A DNA stretch of 21,100 nucleotides from Planctomycetota bacterium (GTDB lineage: Bacteria > Planctomycetota > UBA8742 > SKZP01 > JAIOTL01). Location of the stretch: positions 1-21,100 of the forward strand of contig JAIOTL010000090.1 in NCBI GenBank assembly GCA_021106775.1, read 5' to 3'. A model generated the notes under the pieces. The model ran no database searches and was not told the origin of the DNA. It was given only the letters and a program-made list of their open reading frames with translations. The first letter of the stretch is position 1. Each line of letters starts with the position of its first letter. Positions 1 to 8,008 of the stretch are shown here, in pieces. The position numbers and the translations under genes are program-made.

Positions 1-1
1 G

Positions 2-1087
2 ATTGATTGTTCGCCAAATCCTCTTGATTTCGGACAAGTCGCTTTGGGTGGTGTTGATGTGCAGAATATTGAGGTTGAAAACGCTGGTACAGGCACTCTT
101 ATTATCACAGCAATAAATTTAGTAGGTACATATGCTGCTGATTTCGTCGTGATGAAAAATATGCCGATTAATGTTGCTCAAGGTACATCATTAGAATTAC
201 CGATTATGTTTATTCCTGGTTCAGTTGGTGCACGCGGTCCGGTTACAGCAACATTCATCAATAATACTACTGTTCCTGAAGATGTCGTCTTAAATGGTGA
301 AGGTAAGCTGGTTCCGATTATGAATGAAAACTTTGACGGTAGTGCATCTCCTGCGAACTGGAGATTTGGTGGCTCAGTATGGAATTGGGGAACCCCAACT
401 ACAGGACCAGGACGTGACCATACAACCGGTTCTGGTAAGTGTATCGGCACAAGAGTTGCTGGAAATTACTCCAACAATATGAGGTATGCAAGTGATTATG
501 CGGAAACACCAGTAATTAATTTACGAGGAACTTCAAATCCTCAGTTAACTTTTTGGAATTACCACTATATCGAGAGGAGTTTTGACAGAGCATATTTGCA
601 AGTCAGCGTAGATAATGGTGTATCCTGGACAACATTGACCAACTTTGATAACAGCGTTACATCTTGGACTCAAAGAACATACAGTCTGACCGCATACAAA
701 ATTGCAACACAGTTTAAGATTCGCTGGGCATTCAACTCAGACAGTTCTGTTACGTATCCTGGCTGGTATATTGATGATGTTGTTATAAAGGAAAGTGGTG
801 CACCAATAGGTCCAGCATTACCGAGTAAAGCAACTGACCCAATACCTGCGGATAATGCGACAAGTATCCCCAGTGGTGGCACGAACCTTTCATGGTCGGG
901 CTCTGCCACTGAGTACGATGTTTACCTTGATACTGTTAATCCTCCGTTTGAGCTGCTTGAAGGAAGCAATACATCAAAAAGCTCCGCTACAGGTGCTTTA
1001 CAATCTGGGACGTATTATTGGAGAGTAAATTCACGTAATGCAGCAGGTACGGTTCTCGGCGATGTCTGGCAATTCACGGTCAACTAG
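2..1087 (+). CDS. Surface protein with choice-of-anchor D, choice-of-anchor J and FnIII-like domains (5' partial)
   Basis: The reading frame is open to the left window edge, so the true start lies upstream; a TTG at 44 is only the first in-window start-like codon. The visible protein begins inside a choice-of-anchor D (ASH/Hydin-like) beta-sandwich: PNPLDFGQVALG followed by VQNIEVENAGTGTL, ending near VVLNGEGK. Next comes a MAM/jelly-roll choice-of-anchor J domain from about NENFDGSASPANW to GWYIDDVVIKE, with the typical SPQLTF-like core and a 'W-Y-I-D-D-V' end. A fibronectin type III-like module closes it (ATDPIPADNATS to YYWRVNSRNAAG to WQFTVN). These modules are typical of secreted or surface proteins; no catalytic residues are visible. 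A strong terminator follows, so the gene probably ends its own transcription unit. The next gene has the same D-plus-J logic and may be functionally related. Substrate or partner is unknown. Confidence 0.85.
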   Translation: MDCSPNPLDFGQVALGGVDVQNIEVENAGTGTLIITAINLVGTYAADFVVMKNMPINVAQGTSLELPIMFIPGSVGARGPVTATFINNTTVPEDVVLNGEGKLVPIMNENFDGSASPANWRFGGSVWNWGTPTTGPGRDHTTGSGKCIGTRVAGNYSNNMRYASDYAETPVINLRGTSNPQLTFWNYHYIERSFDRAYLQVSVDNGVSWTTLTNFDNSVTSWTQRTYSLTAYKIATQFKIRWAFNSDSSVTYPGWYIDDVVIKESGAPIGPALPSKATDPIPADNATSIPSGGTNLSWSGSATEYDVYLDTVNPPFELLEGSNTSKSSATGALQSGTYYWRVNSRNAAGTVLGDVWQFTVN

Positions 1088-1103
1088 TTGGCTTGTGAAA
1101 AGT

Positions 1104-1139
1104 GCTGATTGTCATAAAAGTCTCTTTTCAACAGTCAGC
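1104..1139. other. Imperfect hairpin after the first CDS
   Basis: GCTGATTG (1104-1111) can pair with CAGTCAGC (1132-1139) with one G-T wobble, enclosing a 20-base loop. It lies between the stop codon and the strong terminator at 1163-1192. It could be an accessory 3'-end structure, but no T-run follows, so it is not called a terminator. Confidence 0.3.
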
Positions 1140-1162
1140 TTTGCGAGTTATCATACAAAAGC

Positions 1163-1192
1163 AATTCCCGGATTAGCGTCCGGGAATTTTTT
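1163..1192 (+). terminator. Rho-independent terminator
   Basis: A perfect 10-bp stem, AATTCCCGGA (1163-1172) with TCCGGGAATT (1179-1188), surrounds a 6-base loop and runs into six T residues (1187-1192). It lies 76 bases after the stop of the first CDS, as expected for its intrinsic terminator. Confidence 0.9.
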
Positions 1193-1265
1193 AATCATAA
1201 TGAAGAAATAAAACAACTCAAACCTTTTAATTTACAGCATTTCTTTTCCATATTCAGCTGATATA

Positions 1266-1274
1266 TGTTATAAT
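1266..1274 (+). promoter_or_regulatory. Extended -10 promoter element
   Basis: TGTTATAAT is an exact TGn-TATAAT extended -10, 49 bases before the ATG of the lipoprotein gene at 1323 and just after the upstream terminator. No convincing -35 is visible, which extended -10 promoters tolerate. GGGGG (1312-1316) six bases before the ATG may act as a Shine-Dalgarno sequence. Confidence 0.5.
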
Positions 1275-1322
1275 TTAAGAAATTGTCTATTTTCCAAACT
1301 TGATAATCATTGGGGGCATGAA

Positions 1323-2879
1323 ATGAGAGTAAGATTATACATCTTGCTATTTACAATGTTTTTATCGTCAGTTCTTCTTTCATGTGGTTCAACAACTTCT
1401 GCCAGTATATCATTCGAACCTACTACGCATGATTTTGGTTCTATAAATATTGAGGAGTCTGCACAAATTGACATCATTGTAAGTAACAAGAGAAAAGATT
1501 CAGTAACACTTACAAGAATAACCATCAACAATTTCGAGTTTTACATCATAAAGGGTGGAACTCCATCAACATATGTTCCGGGGCGAACTGACCATATAAT
1601 TACAGTCCAATATAGTCCCAGATTACCCGGTGGTATTAAAAATGGGATTCTAAAAATCGAGTATAATTTTGGTCTGAAGCCGTTAATCATGGAAATCCCT
1701 CTCACAGGCACTGCGATTCCGGTTCCAAAGATCAATGTGAATCCAACAGCGTACGATTGGCAAGACCTTCTGATTAGAACTACTAAAACGAAGGATTTTG
1801 TCATTCGAAACATCGGAACAGCCTCTCTTAACGTTTATTCTCTGATAATCTCAGGTACTGATGCATCTCTTTTTACAATCACAGCAGGTTCAACCGGTGC
1901 AACAATTGACCCTCAGAATTTTTTCACAATAACCGTTGAATTCGCACCGCTTTCGGTTGGCAACAAATCTGCAATTCTGGAATTTCAACACAATGCAATA
2001 AATTTAGCTTCACCTATCAGTATTAACCTTGAGGGACACTGTTTTGATATTCCGATTTTCGAAATTGATCCACCATCTGTTTTTGATTTCCAGAAAATCG
2101 CGAAAGGTGATTCAAAAACCGAAACATTTACTATTTCAAATCTCGGTGGTGAAGACCTTGTCATGAACAGCATTCTTAATGCGACTGCTTTCACGGTTAC
2201 TGCAGGTAAAGCACCATTCACAGTGGTTCCCGGCGATACTCACAACATTGAAATTACTTTTGCACCAACAACTCTTGGAATTACTAATAAATCTTTAACC
2301 TTCGTCCATAATGCACCTACGAATCCTGATACGCTTCAAGTTAAAGGTGAAGCATTCCGCGGATTGCCGTATGTTGAGGACTTTGAATCAACAGCTAAAG
2401 GTCAAATACCTTCAGGATGGACGATATCTCGTGACACAGGTTCGAACACATCGGGTACACAATGGAATTGGCAGGTGGATGATGGTACAAGCAAGAACAC
2501 AAATAATACTGGTGGTTCAGGTAAATTTGCAACCGCTGATTCTGACCGTTTTTTATCCGCTTTGTACAAAGATTACCTTACTTCCCCCGTAATCGATTGC
2601 TCAACTTACACAACAGGAACTGTCTCATTAGAATTTGATGGAAATCTTCAAGTTATCACTCCAAATGAAATTGGCAGGGTTGAGATTTATGACGGTGCTG
2701 ACTGGCAAATACTTGAAGACTGGAATTCAGATTGGACTATTACTGGTGAGCATAAATCCTATGATATAACACAGTATGCACTAGGCAATGCGGATATGAA
2801 AATTAGGTTTTATTACGAGAATCCATTACAGTTTATGTATTATTTCCAGGTTGACAATATCGAAGTAACTCGTAATTAA
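1323..2879 (+). CDS. Lipoprotein with three choice-of-anchor D (ASH-like) domains and a C-terminal choice-of-anchor J domain
   Basis: The N-terminus MRVRLYILLFTMFLSSVLLS-C is a lipoprotein signal peptide with a lipobox ending at Cys21, so the mature protein should be lipid-anchored. Three tandem ASH-like beta-sandwiches follow at about residues 30-130, 135-235 and 240-345. Each shows the 'P..hDFG.I..' entry, a 'I.N.G...L' strand and a 'F.P...G....L...HN' end. The last about 170 residues (from YVEDFESTAKGQIPSGW to YYFQVDNIEVTRN) form a MAM-like choice-of-anchor J domain with aromatic/Asp end motif. The start at 1323 is set by the signal peptide and the G-rich stretch just upstream; an ATG at 1318 runs at once into a stop. 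The upstream neighbour shares the D-plus-J combination, which suggests a small surface-protein cluster. A cell-surface binding or adhesion role is inferred; no enzyme motif is visible. Confidence 0.88.
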   Translation: MRVRLYILLFTMFLSSVLLSCGSTTSASISFEPTTHDFGSINIEESAQIDIIVSNKRKDSVTLTRITINNFEFYIIKGGTPSTYVPGRTDHIITVQYSPRLPGGIKNGILKIEYNFGLKPLIMEIPLTGTAIPVPKINVNPTAYDWQDLLIRTTKTKDFVIRNIGTASLNVYSLIISGTDASLFTITAGSTGATIDPQNFFTITVEFAPLSVGNKSAILEFQHNAINLASPISINLEGHCFDIPIFEIDPPSVFDFQKIAKGDSKTETFTISNLGGEDLVMNSILNATAFTVTAGKAPFTVVPGDTHNIEITFAPTTLGITNKSLTFVHNAPTNPDTLQVKGEAFRGLPYVEDFESTAKGQIPSGWTISRDTGSNTSGTQWNWQVDDGTSKNTNNTGGSGKFATADSDRFLSALYKDYLTSPVIDCSTYTTGTVSLEFDGNLQVITPNEIGRVEIYDGADWQILEDWNSDWTITGEHKSYDITQYALGNADMKIRFYYENPLQFMYYFQVDNIEVTRN

Positions 2880-3051
2880 ACGTTATTACTGCCAGAAATT
2901 TGGCGAACAATCCCAGGTATTTTTTGTCTTTATTACAAAATCGTTCGTATTTGTTAATGTATTCGTTTGATTGGCTACCATGCTCGATTCAATATAACTT
3001 TTTCAACTGTCGGTTAAATGAATACTCGCAAAATTGTCTAGAATGAATTAT

Positions 3052-3059
3052 GATATAAT
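3052..3059 (+). promoter_or_regulatory. Extended -10 promoter element before the kinase gene
   Basis: The sequence from 3051 reads TGATATAAT, an exact TGn-TATAAT extended -10, 34 bases before the kinase ATG. A TTGTCT at 3034-3039 is too close (14-base spacer) for a normal -35. GGAG at 3082-3085 gives a good Shine-Dalgarno 8 bases before the ATG. Confidence 0.5.
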
Positions 3060-3093
3060 ATCTTCGATATTAAATTGAATTGGAGCACAAATT

Positions 3094-6000
3094 ATGCCTA
3101 AGCTTCTGGTCGAAAAAGGTAATAATAAAAATACTATAATTACACTAGCAAAAAATAAACAAATAACTGCTGGCAGGGAAATCGGCAACGACTTTCAGCT
3201 TCACGACATTATGTCATCAAGAAAGCACTTTAAGATATTTGCTGATAAATCAAAGTTTTACATTGAAGACATGAATTCTTCCAACGGCACATTTGTGAAT
3301 GGCAAACGCATTATCAAGATTGAATTGAATATCGGCGACAAAATTCAGGTCGGCGACACGCTGATGTCGATTTTAGGGGACAAGGAATCGCAGAAGTCTG
3401 GCGGCATGATAGGTAAGGAACTCGGTGGATACCGGATTATCGAACGTCTCGGTCGAGGTGCAATGGGAACAGTGTATAAAGCAGTGCAAAAATCCCTTGA
3501 TAGAATTGTCGCATTGAAGATTCTCGCGCCTGAACTCCTAAAAAACAAGGATTTCATCAATATGTTCGTGAAAGAAGCGCGGTCGTCAGGTCAGCTCAAT
3601 CATCCGAACATAATCCAGGTCTATGATGTCGGTGATTACAAGGGCGTGTGGTATTTTTCTATGGAGTATGCGGAATTTGGCTCTGTGGATGATAGAATCG
3701 AGAATAATCAGAAAATCCCAATCAGCGAAGCGATTACAATGATAATCGAAGCATGCAAAGGGCTTGAATATGCTGAACGCAAGCAAATTGTTCACCGCGA
3801 CATAAAACCCGATAATCTCTTCATTGGTGCTGAAAATATTATAAAACTCGGCGACCTTGGACTTGCACAGAAAACTGGTGAGAAGGAAGGTGATGAAGGG
3901 GTTTTCGGCACACCGCATTATATCGCTCCTGAGCAAGCAATGGGACAGAATGTTGACCAGAGAGCAGATATTTACTCGCTTGGGGCAAATTTTTATCGAA
4001 TGATTACCGGTGAAACACCATATCAGGGTGCAAATGTCAGAGAAGTGCTGCGAAAGCAAGTCAAGGATGAACCCCCAAACGCAATGCTTGTTGACCCTAC
4101 GATTCCCAAGAATATTAATGATTTAATCAAGAAAATGATGGCGAAAGACCCCAATCATCGCTTTCAAAGTGCAACTGACATTATTAAGGCACTTGAAAAA
4201 GCGCAAAAATTGCTTAAGATGCCGACTTTTCGTAAGCCAGCGGCAATTGCTGCTGCGAAAAATAAACAATTGGCAGCATCAAAATATGCCGCAAGTGCGC
4301 AGAAAAAATCCTCAAATCTGCCGCTTGTTCTCAGCATCACATTCGCAATAATTGCAGCTATTGTCGTAATTGCCCTTGTTGCAATGAACAATGGTAAAGG
4401 TAAAGATAAATTAGGAAGAAAAGAATTCACAGAAAGAGATAGATTCAATAATCCGCATGAAGATGTAATCACAGACGACGATGACGACGATGTTGAATTG
4501 CCTGACGATGATGACGATGATGACGATGATACCACCAACAACGGCGGAGAGGTTGTTACGCCGGTGGATGATGACAATTACAAAAAACCACCCACCAAGT
4601 TCGACAAACGTGAAGATATGTTCAAGCGCAAGCATTTATTCGAAGAAATTGAGTTGAAAATGCGCGACATTTGCAGAGCTAAGAAACTCGGACTGATTTC
4701 TGCGGATAATTATACAGCTCTCGAAGAAATCGCTGCAGAATTCGACAAACTCGCACTTGAATACAAGGACAACAGACTTCTTGTGAACTTTGACAATCCT
4801 GCGGAGCGCTCAGCATCGGAATTGCGATTTACTATTAAAGAGCTGAAAAAGCAGGCTGCCGAAGTTGATACCGAATTTACCGCTGTACAAGTTCAATCGA
4901 AAAAGTTCGTTGAAGATGAGGAATATGGCAAGGCTTACAGCAAATATATGGGATTCAAAAAGAAATTCGATAATGGTGCATTTGAGCAATACGAAGAATT
5001 CGTGAGTGGTAAAATCGACGGCAATTATGATATAGATTTCAGCAAAGTTAAGCAGGTCGAGGATTTAAGAAGCCAGCTTGAATCCATGCTGGATAGTAAA
5101 TACAGCGAAATCGAAGATACATATCGAAAAGAAATGGCTGAAATAAAGAAATTGTCAGATTCATCTGAAATTATCACTCGACTTGAAAAACTCTGTGAAT
5201 CCTATCAAAACGTGGTTGATAAATGGGCTGGTGTTACAATTTTTACATCACAGGCACAAAATAAGATTAACAGCCTAACTGCAGAACTTGAAAAACTGAA
5301 AAAAATATTGAAAGATAAAGCATCGAAAGCTGCTGCTGAATTCGGCAGCAAAATGGCACCTGTGCTTAGAGATGTTTTTGATTTTTCGCAAAAATTCCAA
5401 TTCGATGCTGCTCTCAATAAATTGATGCAACTTGAGAAATTACCTGAGTTTAAGCTCTGCAAAGAACAGGCAGACAAGGACGATTCCGCCAATAGAATGC
5501 TGGACATCTATCATCGTACTTTGGAGCAATTTAACTATGGCAAGTATTTTATGAAGGATTTCGAGAAGGATTTGAAAAGATCCAACAACCTGAAGATAAG
5601 CAAACCCAGTTGTGTACAAGATTATGACGTTGTTGGAGATTCAATTCAGATAAAGGGATACAAGGATGGCAGAGTGGAGATTAAACGCTCTGGCAGCACA
5701 AATAAGGGCAATCTCTTTATAAATCTGTATGAAATCAACGGGAACAGCTTTTTCGAGCTGATGAATGAGGCTATGAAACTTTCCAAAGAAAAGAATCCTA
5801 AGATTCTCATCGGCGCAGGCTTCGTGCTGATGCTCAAAAATATGCCTAATCATGCAATGAAATTGTTCGAGAGAGCAGACAGTATTTCTGAGAGTAAAAA
5901 AGAAAAATCAACAATTCGAGAGTTTCTCGCATATGCGATTTATGATGAGGTTAACAGGCTGAATTCACTTGGCAAAGGTGTCAAAGCACGCGTTTTGCTC

Positions 6001-6114
6001 GAAAAATTCAAGAAAGAATTTAAGGACACTAAAGCATACAAAGATATTTTCGATCCGCCCATAACTGTTCCAAAAAGCACCACAACGAACAATAAGCCCG
6101 GTAAGGAATTTTGA
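3094..6114 (+). CDS. FHA domain-Ser/Thr protein kinase, membrane-spanning, with large C-terminal coiled/periplasmic region
   Basis: The 1006-residue protein starts with a forkhead-associated domain (about 1-95). It has GRE (27-29), SSRKH (41-45) and NSSNGTFVNG (61-70), the phosphothreonine-binding signature. A Hanks-type kinase follows (about 113-370). It has the glycine loop GRGAMG (120-125), the ATP lysine in VALK (K142), the helix-C Glu (E161), HRDIKPDN (234-241, catalytic D236), the metal-binding D254 (DLG instead of DFG) and GTPHYIAPE (272-280). All catalytic residues are present, so activity is likely. One membrane helix lies at about 409-431, followed by an Asp-rich linker (461-479 and around). 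About 500 residues rich in Lys/Glu coiled-coil then lead to a TPR-like segment near the C-terminus. FHA and kinase should be cytoplasmic and the long tail extracytoplasmic. The gene has its own promoter and lies 28 bases upstream of the AMMECR1 gene. The signal sensed and the substrates are unknown. Confidence 0.93.
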   Translation: MPKLLVEKGNNKNTIITLAKNKQITAGREIGNDFQLHDIMSSRKHFKIFADKSKFYIEDMNSSNGTFVNGKRIIKIELNIGDKIQVGDTLMSILGDKESQKSGGMIGKELGGYRIIERLGRGAMGTVYKAVQKSLDRIVALKILAPELLKNKDFINMFVKEARSSGQLNHPNIIQVYDVGDYKGVWYFSMEYAEFGSVDDRIENNQKIPISEAITMIIEACKGLEYAERKQIVHRDIKPDNLFIGAENIIKLGDLGLAQKTGEKEGDEGVFGTPHYIAPEQAMGQNVDQRADIYSLGANFYRMITGETPYQGANVREVLRKQVKDEPPNAMLVDPTIPKNINDLIKKMMAKDPNHRFQSATDIIKALEKAQKLLKMPTFRKPAAIAAAKNKQLAASKYAASAQKKSSNLPLVLSITFAIIAAIVVIALVAMNNGKGKDKLGRKEFTERDRFNNPHEDVITDDDDDDVELPDDDDDDDDDTTNNGGEVVTPVDDDNYKKPPTKFDKREDMFKRKHLFEEIELKMRDICRAKKLGLISADNYTALEEIAAEFDKLALEYKDNRLLVNFDNPAERSASELRFTIKELKKQAAEVDTEFTAVQVQSKKFVEDEEYGKAYSKYMGFKKKFDNGAFEQYEEFVSGKIDGNYDIDFSKVKQVEDLRSQLESMLDSKYSEIEDTYRKEMAEIKKLSDSSEIITRLEKLCESYQNVVDKWAGVTIFTSQAQNKINSLTAELEKLKKILKDKASKAAAEFGSKMAPVLRDVFDFSQKFQFDAALNKLMQLEKLPEFKLCKEQADKDDSANRMLDIYHRTLEQFNYGKYFMKDFEKDLKRSNNLKISKPSCVQDYDVVGDSIQIKGYKDGRVEIKRSGSTNKGNLFINLYEINGNSFFELMNEAMKLSKEKNPKILIGAGFVLMLKNMPNHAMKLFERADSISESKKEKSTIREFLAYAIYDEVNRLNSLGKGVKARVLLEKFKKEFKDTKAYKDIFDPPITVPKSTTTNNKPGKEF
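4471..4530 (+). repeat. Asp-codon (GAC/GAT) low-complexity tract
   Basis: Repeated GAC/GAT trinucleotides encode two runs of Asp separated by a Val-Glu-Leu-Pro stretch, just outside the membrane helix of the kinase. The antisense reading is Ser-rich and is only a shadow. The tract is a likely site of length variation between strains and, at protein level, a flexible acidic or cation-binding linker. Confidence 0.7.
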
Positions 6115-6142
6115 AATCACGACAATAAAGTAGGGAAATACG

Positions 6143-6694
6143 ATGATTGACGATATACCGATTAACGACAAGACTATTTTGCTTACATTGGCGAGGACAA
6201 GCATTGAAAACAGCTTCAAAAAGCTTGATACGCCCATTAAACCGGAAGGTAGCGCGATTTTTGACGAGCATTTTGGAGCATTTGTTACACTTCACAAACA
6301 TGGCAATCTCAGGGGTTGCATCGGTTTTATCGAAGGAATTGGACCTTTGTGGGAAACCGTCAGAAACCTCGCTCTGAAAAGTGCCTTCGAAGACCCGCGC
6401 TTCCCATCGCTTACAGAATCAGAGCTTGGTGAATGCGATATAGAAATCAGCGTACTGACTCCTCTCGAAGTTTGCCCCGACCCTGAAAAAATCGAGATAG
6501 GCAAACATGGGCTTTACATTCGTAAGGGATTTTATTCGGGGCTCCTTCTGCCTCAGGTTCCGACAGAATGGGGTTGGAATCGCGAAGAGTTTCTACAGCA
6601 TACGTGCAACAAAGCAGGTTTGCCCGAAAATTCATGGAAAGACGATAATAGTGAGCTTTTCTGGTTCTCCGCGATTGTTTTCTCCGAGAATTAA
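6143..6694 (+). CDS. amrA: AMMECR1 domain protein / AmmeMemoRadiSam system protein A
   Basis: The 183-residue protein is almost entirely one AMMECR1 domain. It shows the hallmark LRGCIG (56-61), EDPRFPSL (83-90), EISVLTPLE (101-109), the GLYIRKGFYSGLLLPQV segment and EWGWNREEFLQHTCNKAGL near the end. In many prokaryotes this domain travels with a Memo protein and a radical-SAM protein (AmmeMemoRadiSam), whose biochemical role is still poorly defined. Neither partner is adjacent here. AGGGAA (6132-6137) before the ATG gives a modest ribosome binding site. The 28-base gap from the kinase gene suggests co-transcription. The gene symbol is a loose convention for this family. Confidence 0.88.
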   Translation: MIDDIPINDKTILLTLARTSIENSFKKLDTPIKPEGSAIFDEHFGAFVTLHKHGNLRGCIGFIEGIGPLWETVRNLALKSAFEDPRFPSLTESELGECDIEISVLTPLEVCPDPEKIEIGKHGLYIRKGFYSGLLLPQVPTEWGWNREEFLQHTCNKAGLPENSWKDDNSELFWFSAIVFSEN

Positions 6695-6703
6695 AGTTGA
6701 GCC

Positions 6704-6720
6704 TGTCATTCTGAGCGAAG
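6704..6720 (+). repeat. Solo dispersed repeat end (TGTCATTCTGAGCGAAG)
   Basis: These 17 bases are identical to 6745-6761, the left end of the element that follows. The copy starts 10 bases after the AMMECR1 stop codon. No matching inverted end of its own is seen, so it is either a partial copy or a nested insertion remnant. Confidence 0.7.
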
Positions 6721-6744
6721 AGAGCAATAATGTGTGCATCCCCG

Positions 6745-6925
6745 TGTCATTCTGAGCGAAGTGAGTGTAACAAACGCAGTCGAAGAATCCAGGCTATTGG
6801 AAGATTAAACGTGGAATTTGTTTACTTAAACTATGTCTGCATTGGAAAAAACATTGTTAATTTTTCGATATTTTGTGTTTGACCATCCTGGATTCTTCAG
6901 TCGCTTCCGCTCCTTCAGAATGACA
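6745..6925. repeat. MITE-like inverted-repeat element (TGTCATTCTGA family)
   Basis: The left arm begins TGTCATTCTGAGCGAAG (6745-6761) and carries GAAGAATCCAGG (6782-6793). The right arm carries CCTGGATTCTTC (6887-6898) and ends TTCAGAATGACA (6914-6925). The inner pair is a perfect 12-bp inverted repeat and the outer pair matches at 11 of 12. The core of about 90 bases is AT-rich and non-coding. Sequences with these ends are familiar as dispersed intergenic repeats in several bacterial phyla. A non-autonomous mobile origin is an inference, as no transposase is present. Confidence 0.65.
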
Positions 6926-6980
6926 AAGTGCATTTTCTCTACAAAATCGAAAGATTCTGGGTGCTAAAAACAGGGGACGC

Positions 6981-7016
6981 AAAGAAAATGGCAGAAAGTC
7001 TGCCCAGGTTTACCTG
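6981..7016 (-). terminator. Terminator of the methyltransferase gene, with paired hairpins
   Basis: Read on the minus strand, CAGGT-AA-ACCTG (7016-7005) is followed at once by GGCAGA-CTT-TCTGCC (7004-6990) and then ATTTTCTTT. The second hairpin with its T-rich tail is terminator-like. The methyltransferase stop codon TAA (7010-7012) lies in the loop of the first hairpin. Confidence 0.6.
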
Positions 7017-7996
7017 CCTTGTGCTTTATTGTCATTGTCTGATGGTTTCTGCATCGAAAGTGAATTGCGTTCCCAGAAAACCGAATCAAAATATCCCTGA
7101 ATCGTATGATTCTCCTTCGCCTGCTCCAATCTCTTTAGTGCATACAAGCAATATTCTTCGTCAATTTCAATCGTTGTAAACCTGCGATTGAGCTTTTCCG
7201 CTACAACTGCGGTAGTTCCAACACCTGCAAAGGGGTCAAAAACAAAATCACCTTCCTTCGAGCTTGCAAGGATGATTTTAGCGAGTAATTTTTCGGGTTT
7301 TTGCGTTGGATGCGGCGTATTTTCAGGCATCGACCAAAATGGGATAGAAATATCAGTCCAGATATTCGATGGGAATGTTAGTCGAAATTTTCCGTTCTTA
7401 GTGTCCGAAAACTCACTATCCTCCTCCTCCTGCCAATCCTTTGGTATATTATTTTCGCGGTACGGTGCAATAACCCTGCGTTTGAGCTTGACTGCATCAG
7501 CATCAAAATGATAATTCGCACTTTTCGTGCAAAACCAGATATCCTCGGAATTATTCTTCCAATTACTCACCGAACCTCTGCCTTTATCGCGCTCAAACGT
7601 AATTCTGTTCCGCACACTGAAATATTTTTCGCATAGTCGATGAATTGCCGTCGAGCTTCGCCAATCACTGCAAATATATATAGACGCAGTATCCTTGAGC
7701 ATCGGAATAATCTGCACAAGCCAGGATTCAACCCATTTTTCATAATCATCAATTTTCTGACGAGAAAAGTTTGATTTACCGAATTTCTTGGACAGATTAT
7801 ATGGCGGGTCGATAAACAACAAATCGATGAAATTTTTGGGTAAATACTTTACAACATCGAAAAAATTTCGGCAGATAACGCTATTCTCGATTTCTGCTAT
7901 TTTTAACACTTTTTTGTCAATTGCGCAGAATTTACTAGCGTATTTTACACGCTCATCTTTGCTCAATTCAATCGTTCTGTTGCGAGGTGCTTTCAT
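7010..7996 (-). CDS. DNA methyltransferase (N6-adenine or N4-cytosine, beta-type motif order)
   Basis: The 328-residue protein has the catalytic motif IV DPPY (63-66) in its N-terminal third. The substrate-pocket motif HPTQKP (229-234) and the AdoMet-binding FDPFAGVGTT (253-262) come near the C-terminus. That order is the beta class of amino-methyltransferases. NWKNNSEDIWFCTKSANYHF and FPSNIWTDISIPFWSMPENT lie in the region expected to help with target recognition and catalysis. It methylates DNA at a short sequence that cannot be read from here. It starts 12 bases after the stop of the upstream unrecognised gene, so the two are surely co-transcribed. That is the usual layout of a Type II restriction-modification pair, but an orphan methylase is also possible. 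No clear Shine-Dalgarno precedes the ATG. Confidence 0.92.
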   Translation of the reverse strand: MKAPRNRTIELSKDERVKYASKFCAIDKKVLKIAEIENSVICRNFFDVVKYLPKNFIDLLFIDPPYNLSKKFGKSNFSRQKIDDYEKWVESWLVQIIPMLKDTASIYICSDWRSSTAIHRLCEKYFSVRNRITFERDKGRGSVSNWKNNSEDIWFCTKSANYHFDADAVKLKRRVIAPYRENNIPKDWQEEEDSEFSDTKNGKFRLTFPSNIWTDISIPFWSMPENTPHPTQKPEKLLAKIILASSKEGDFVFDPFAGVGTTAVVAEKLNRRFTTIEIDEEYCLYALKRLEQAKENHTIQGYFDSVFWERNSLSMQKPSDNDNKAQGR

Positions 7997-8008
7997 ATGT
8001 TTTACTGA

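Larger units (their letters stand above)
6695..7009. other. Convergent intergenic region filled by repeats and a terminator
   Basis: This 315-base spacer between the AMMECR1 gene (+) and the methyltransferase gene (-) has no credible gene. It holds one solo TGTCATTCTGAGCGAAG repeat, a MITE-like inverted-repeat element, and the minus-strand terminator of the methyltransferase. The bases 6926-6975 resemble part of the spacer near 11805-11866: both have TTTCTCTACAAAA, then a GATTC, then AAAAACAGGG. Confidence 0.75.

Noticed and set aside
5..2912. A 14-base inverted match, GATTGTTCGCCAAA at 5-18 and its complement at 2899-2912
   Set aside because: At 14 bases, about one or two such matches are expected by chance in a window of this size, and nothing else supports an element with these ends.
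1280..3040. Shared AAATTGTCTA upstream of two plus-strand genes (1280-1289 and 3031-3040) as a regulator site
   Set aside because: A 10-base match is expected often by chance. The copies lie on opposite sides of their -10 elements, so they do not form a consistent promoter or operator arrangement.
4164..4577. A Ser-rich minus-strand open frame
   Set aside because: It is the reverse complement of the Asp-codon tract and neighbouring kinase sequence; the serine runs are an artefact of GAC/GAT repeats.
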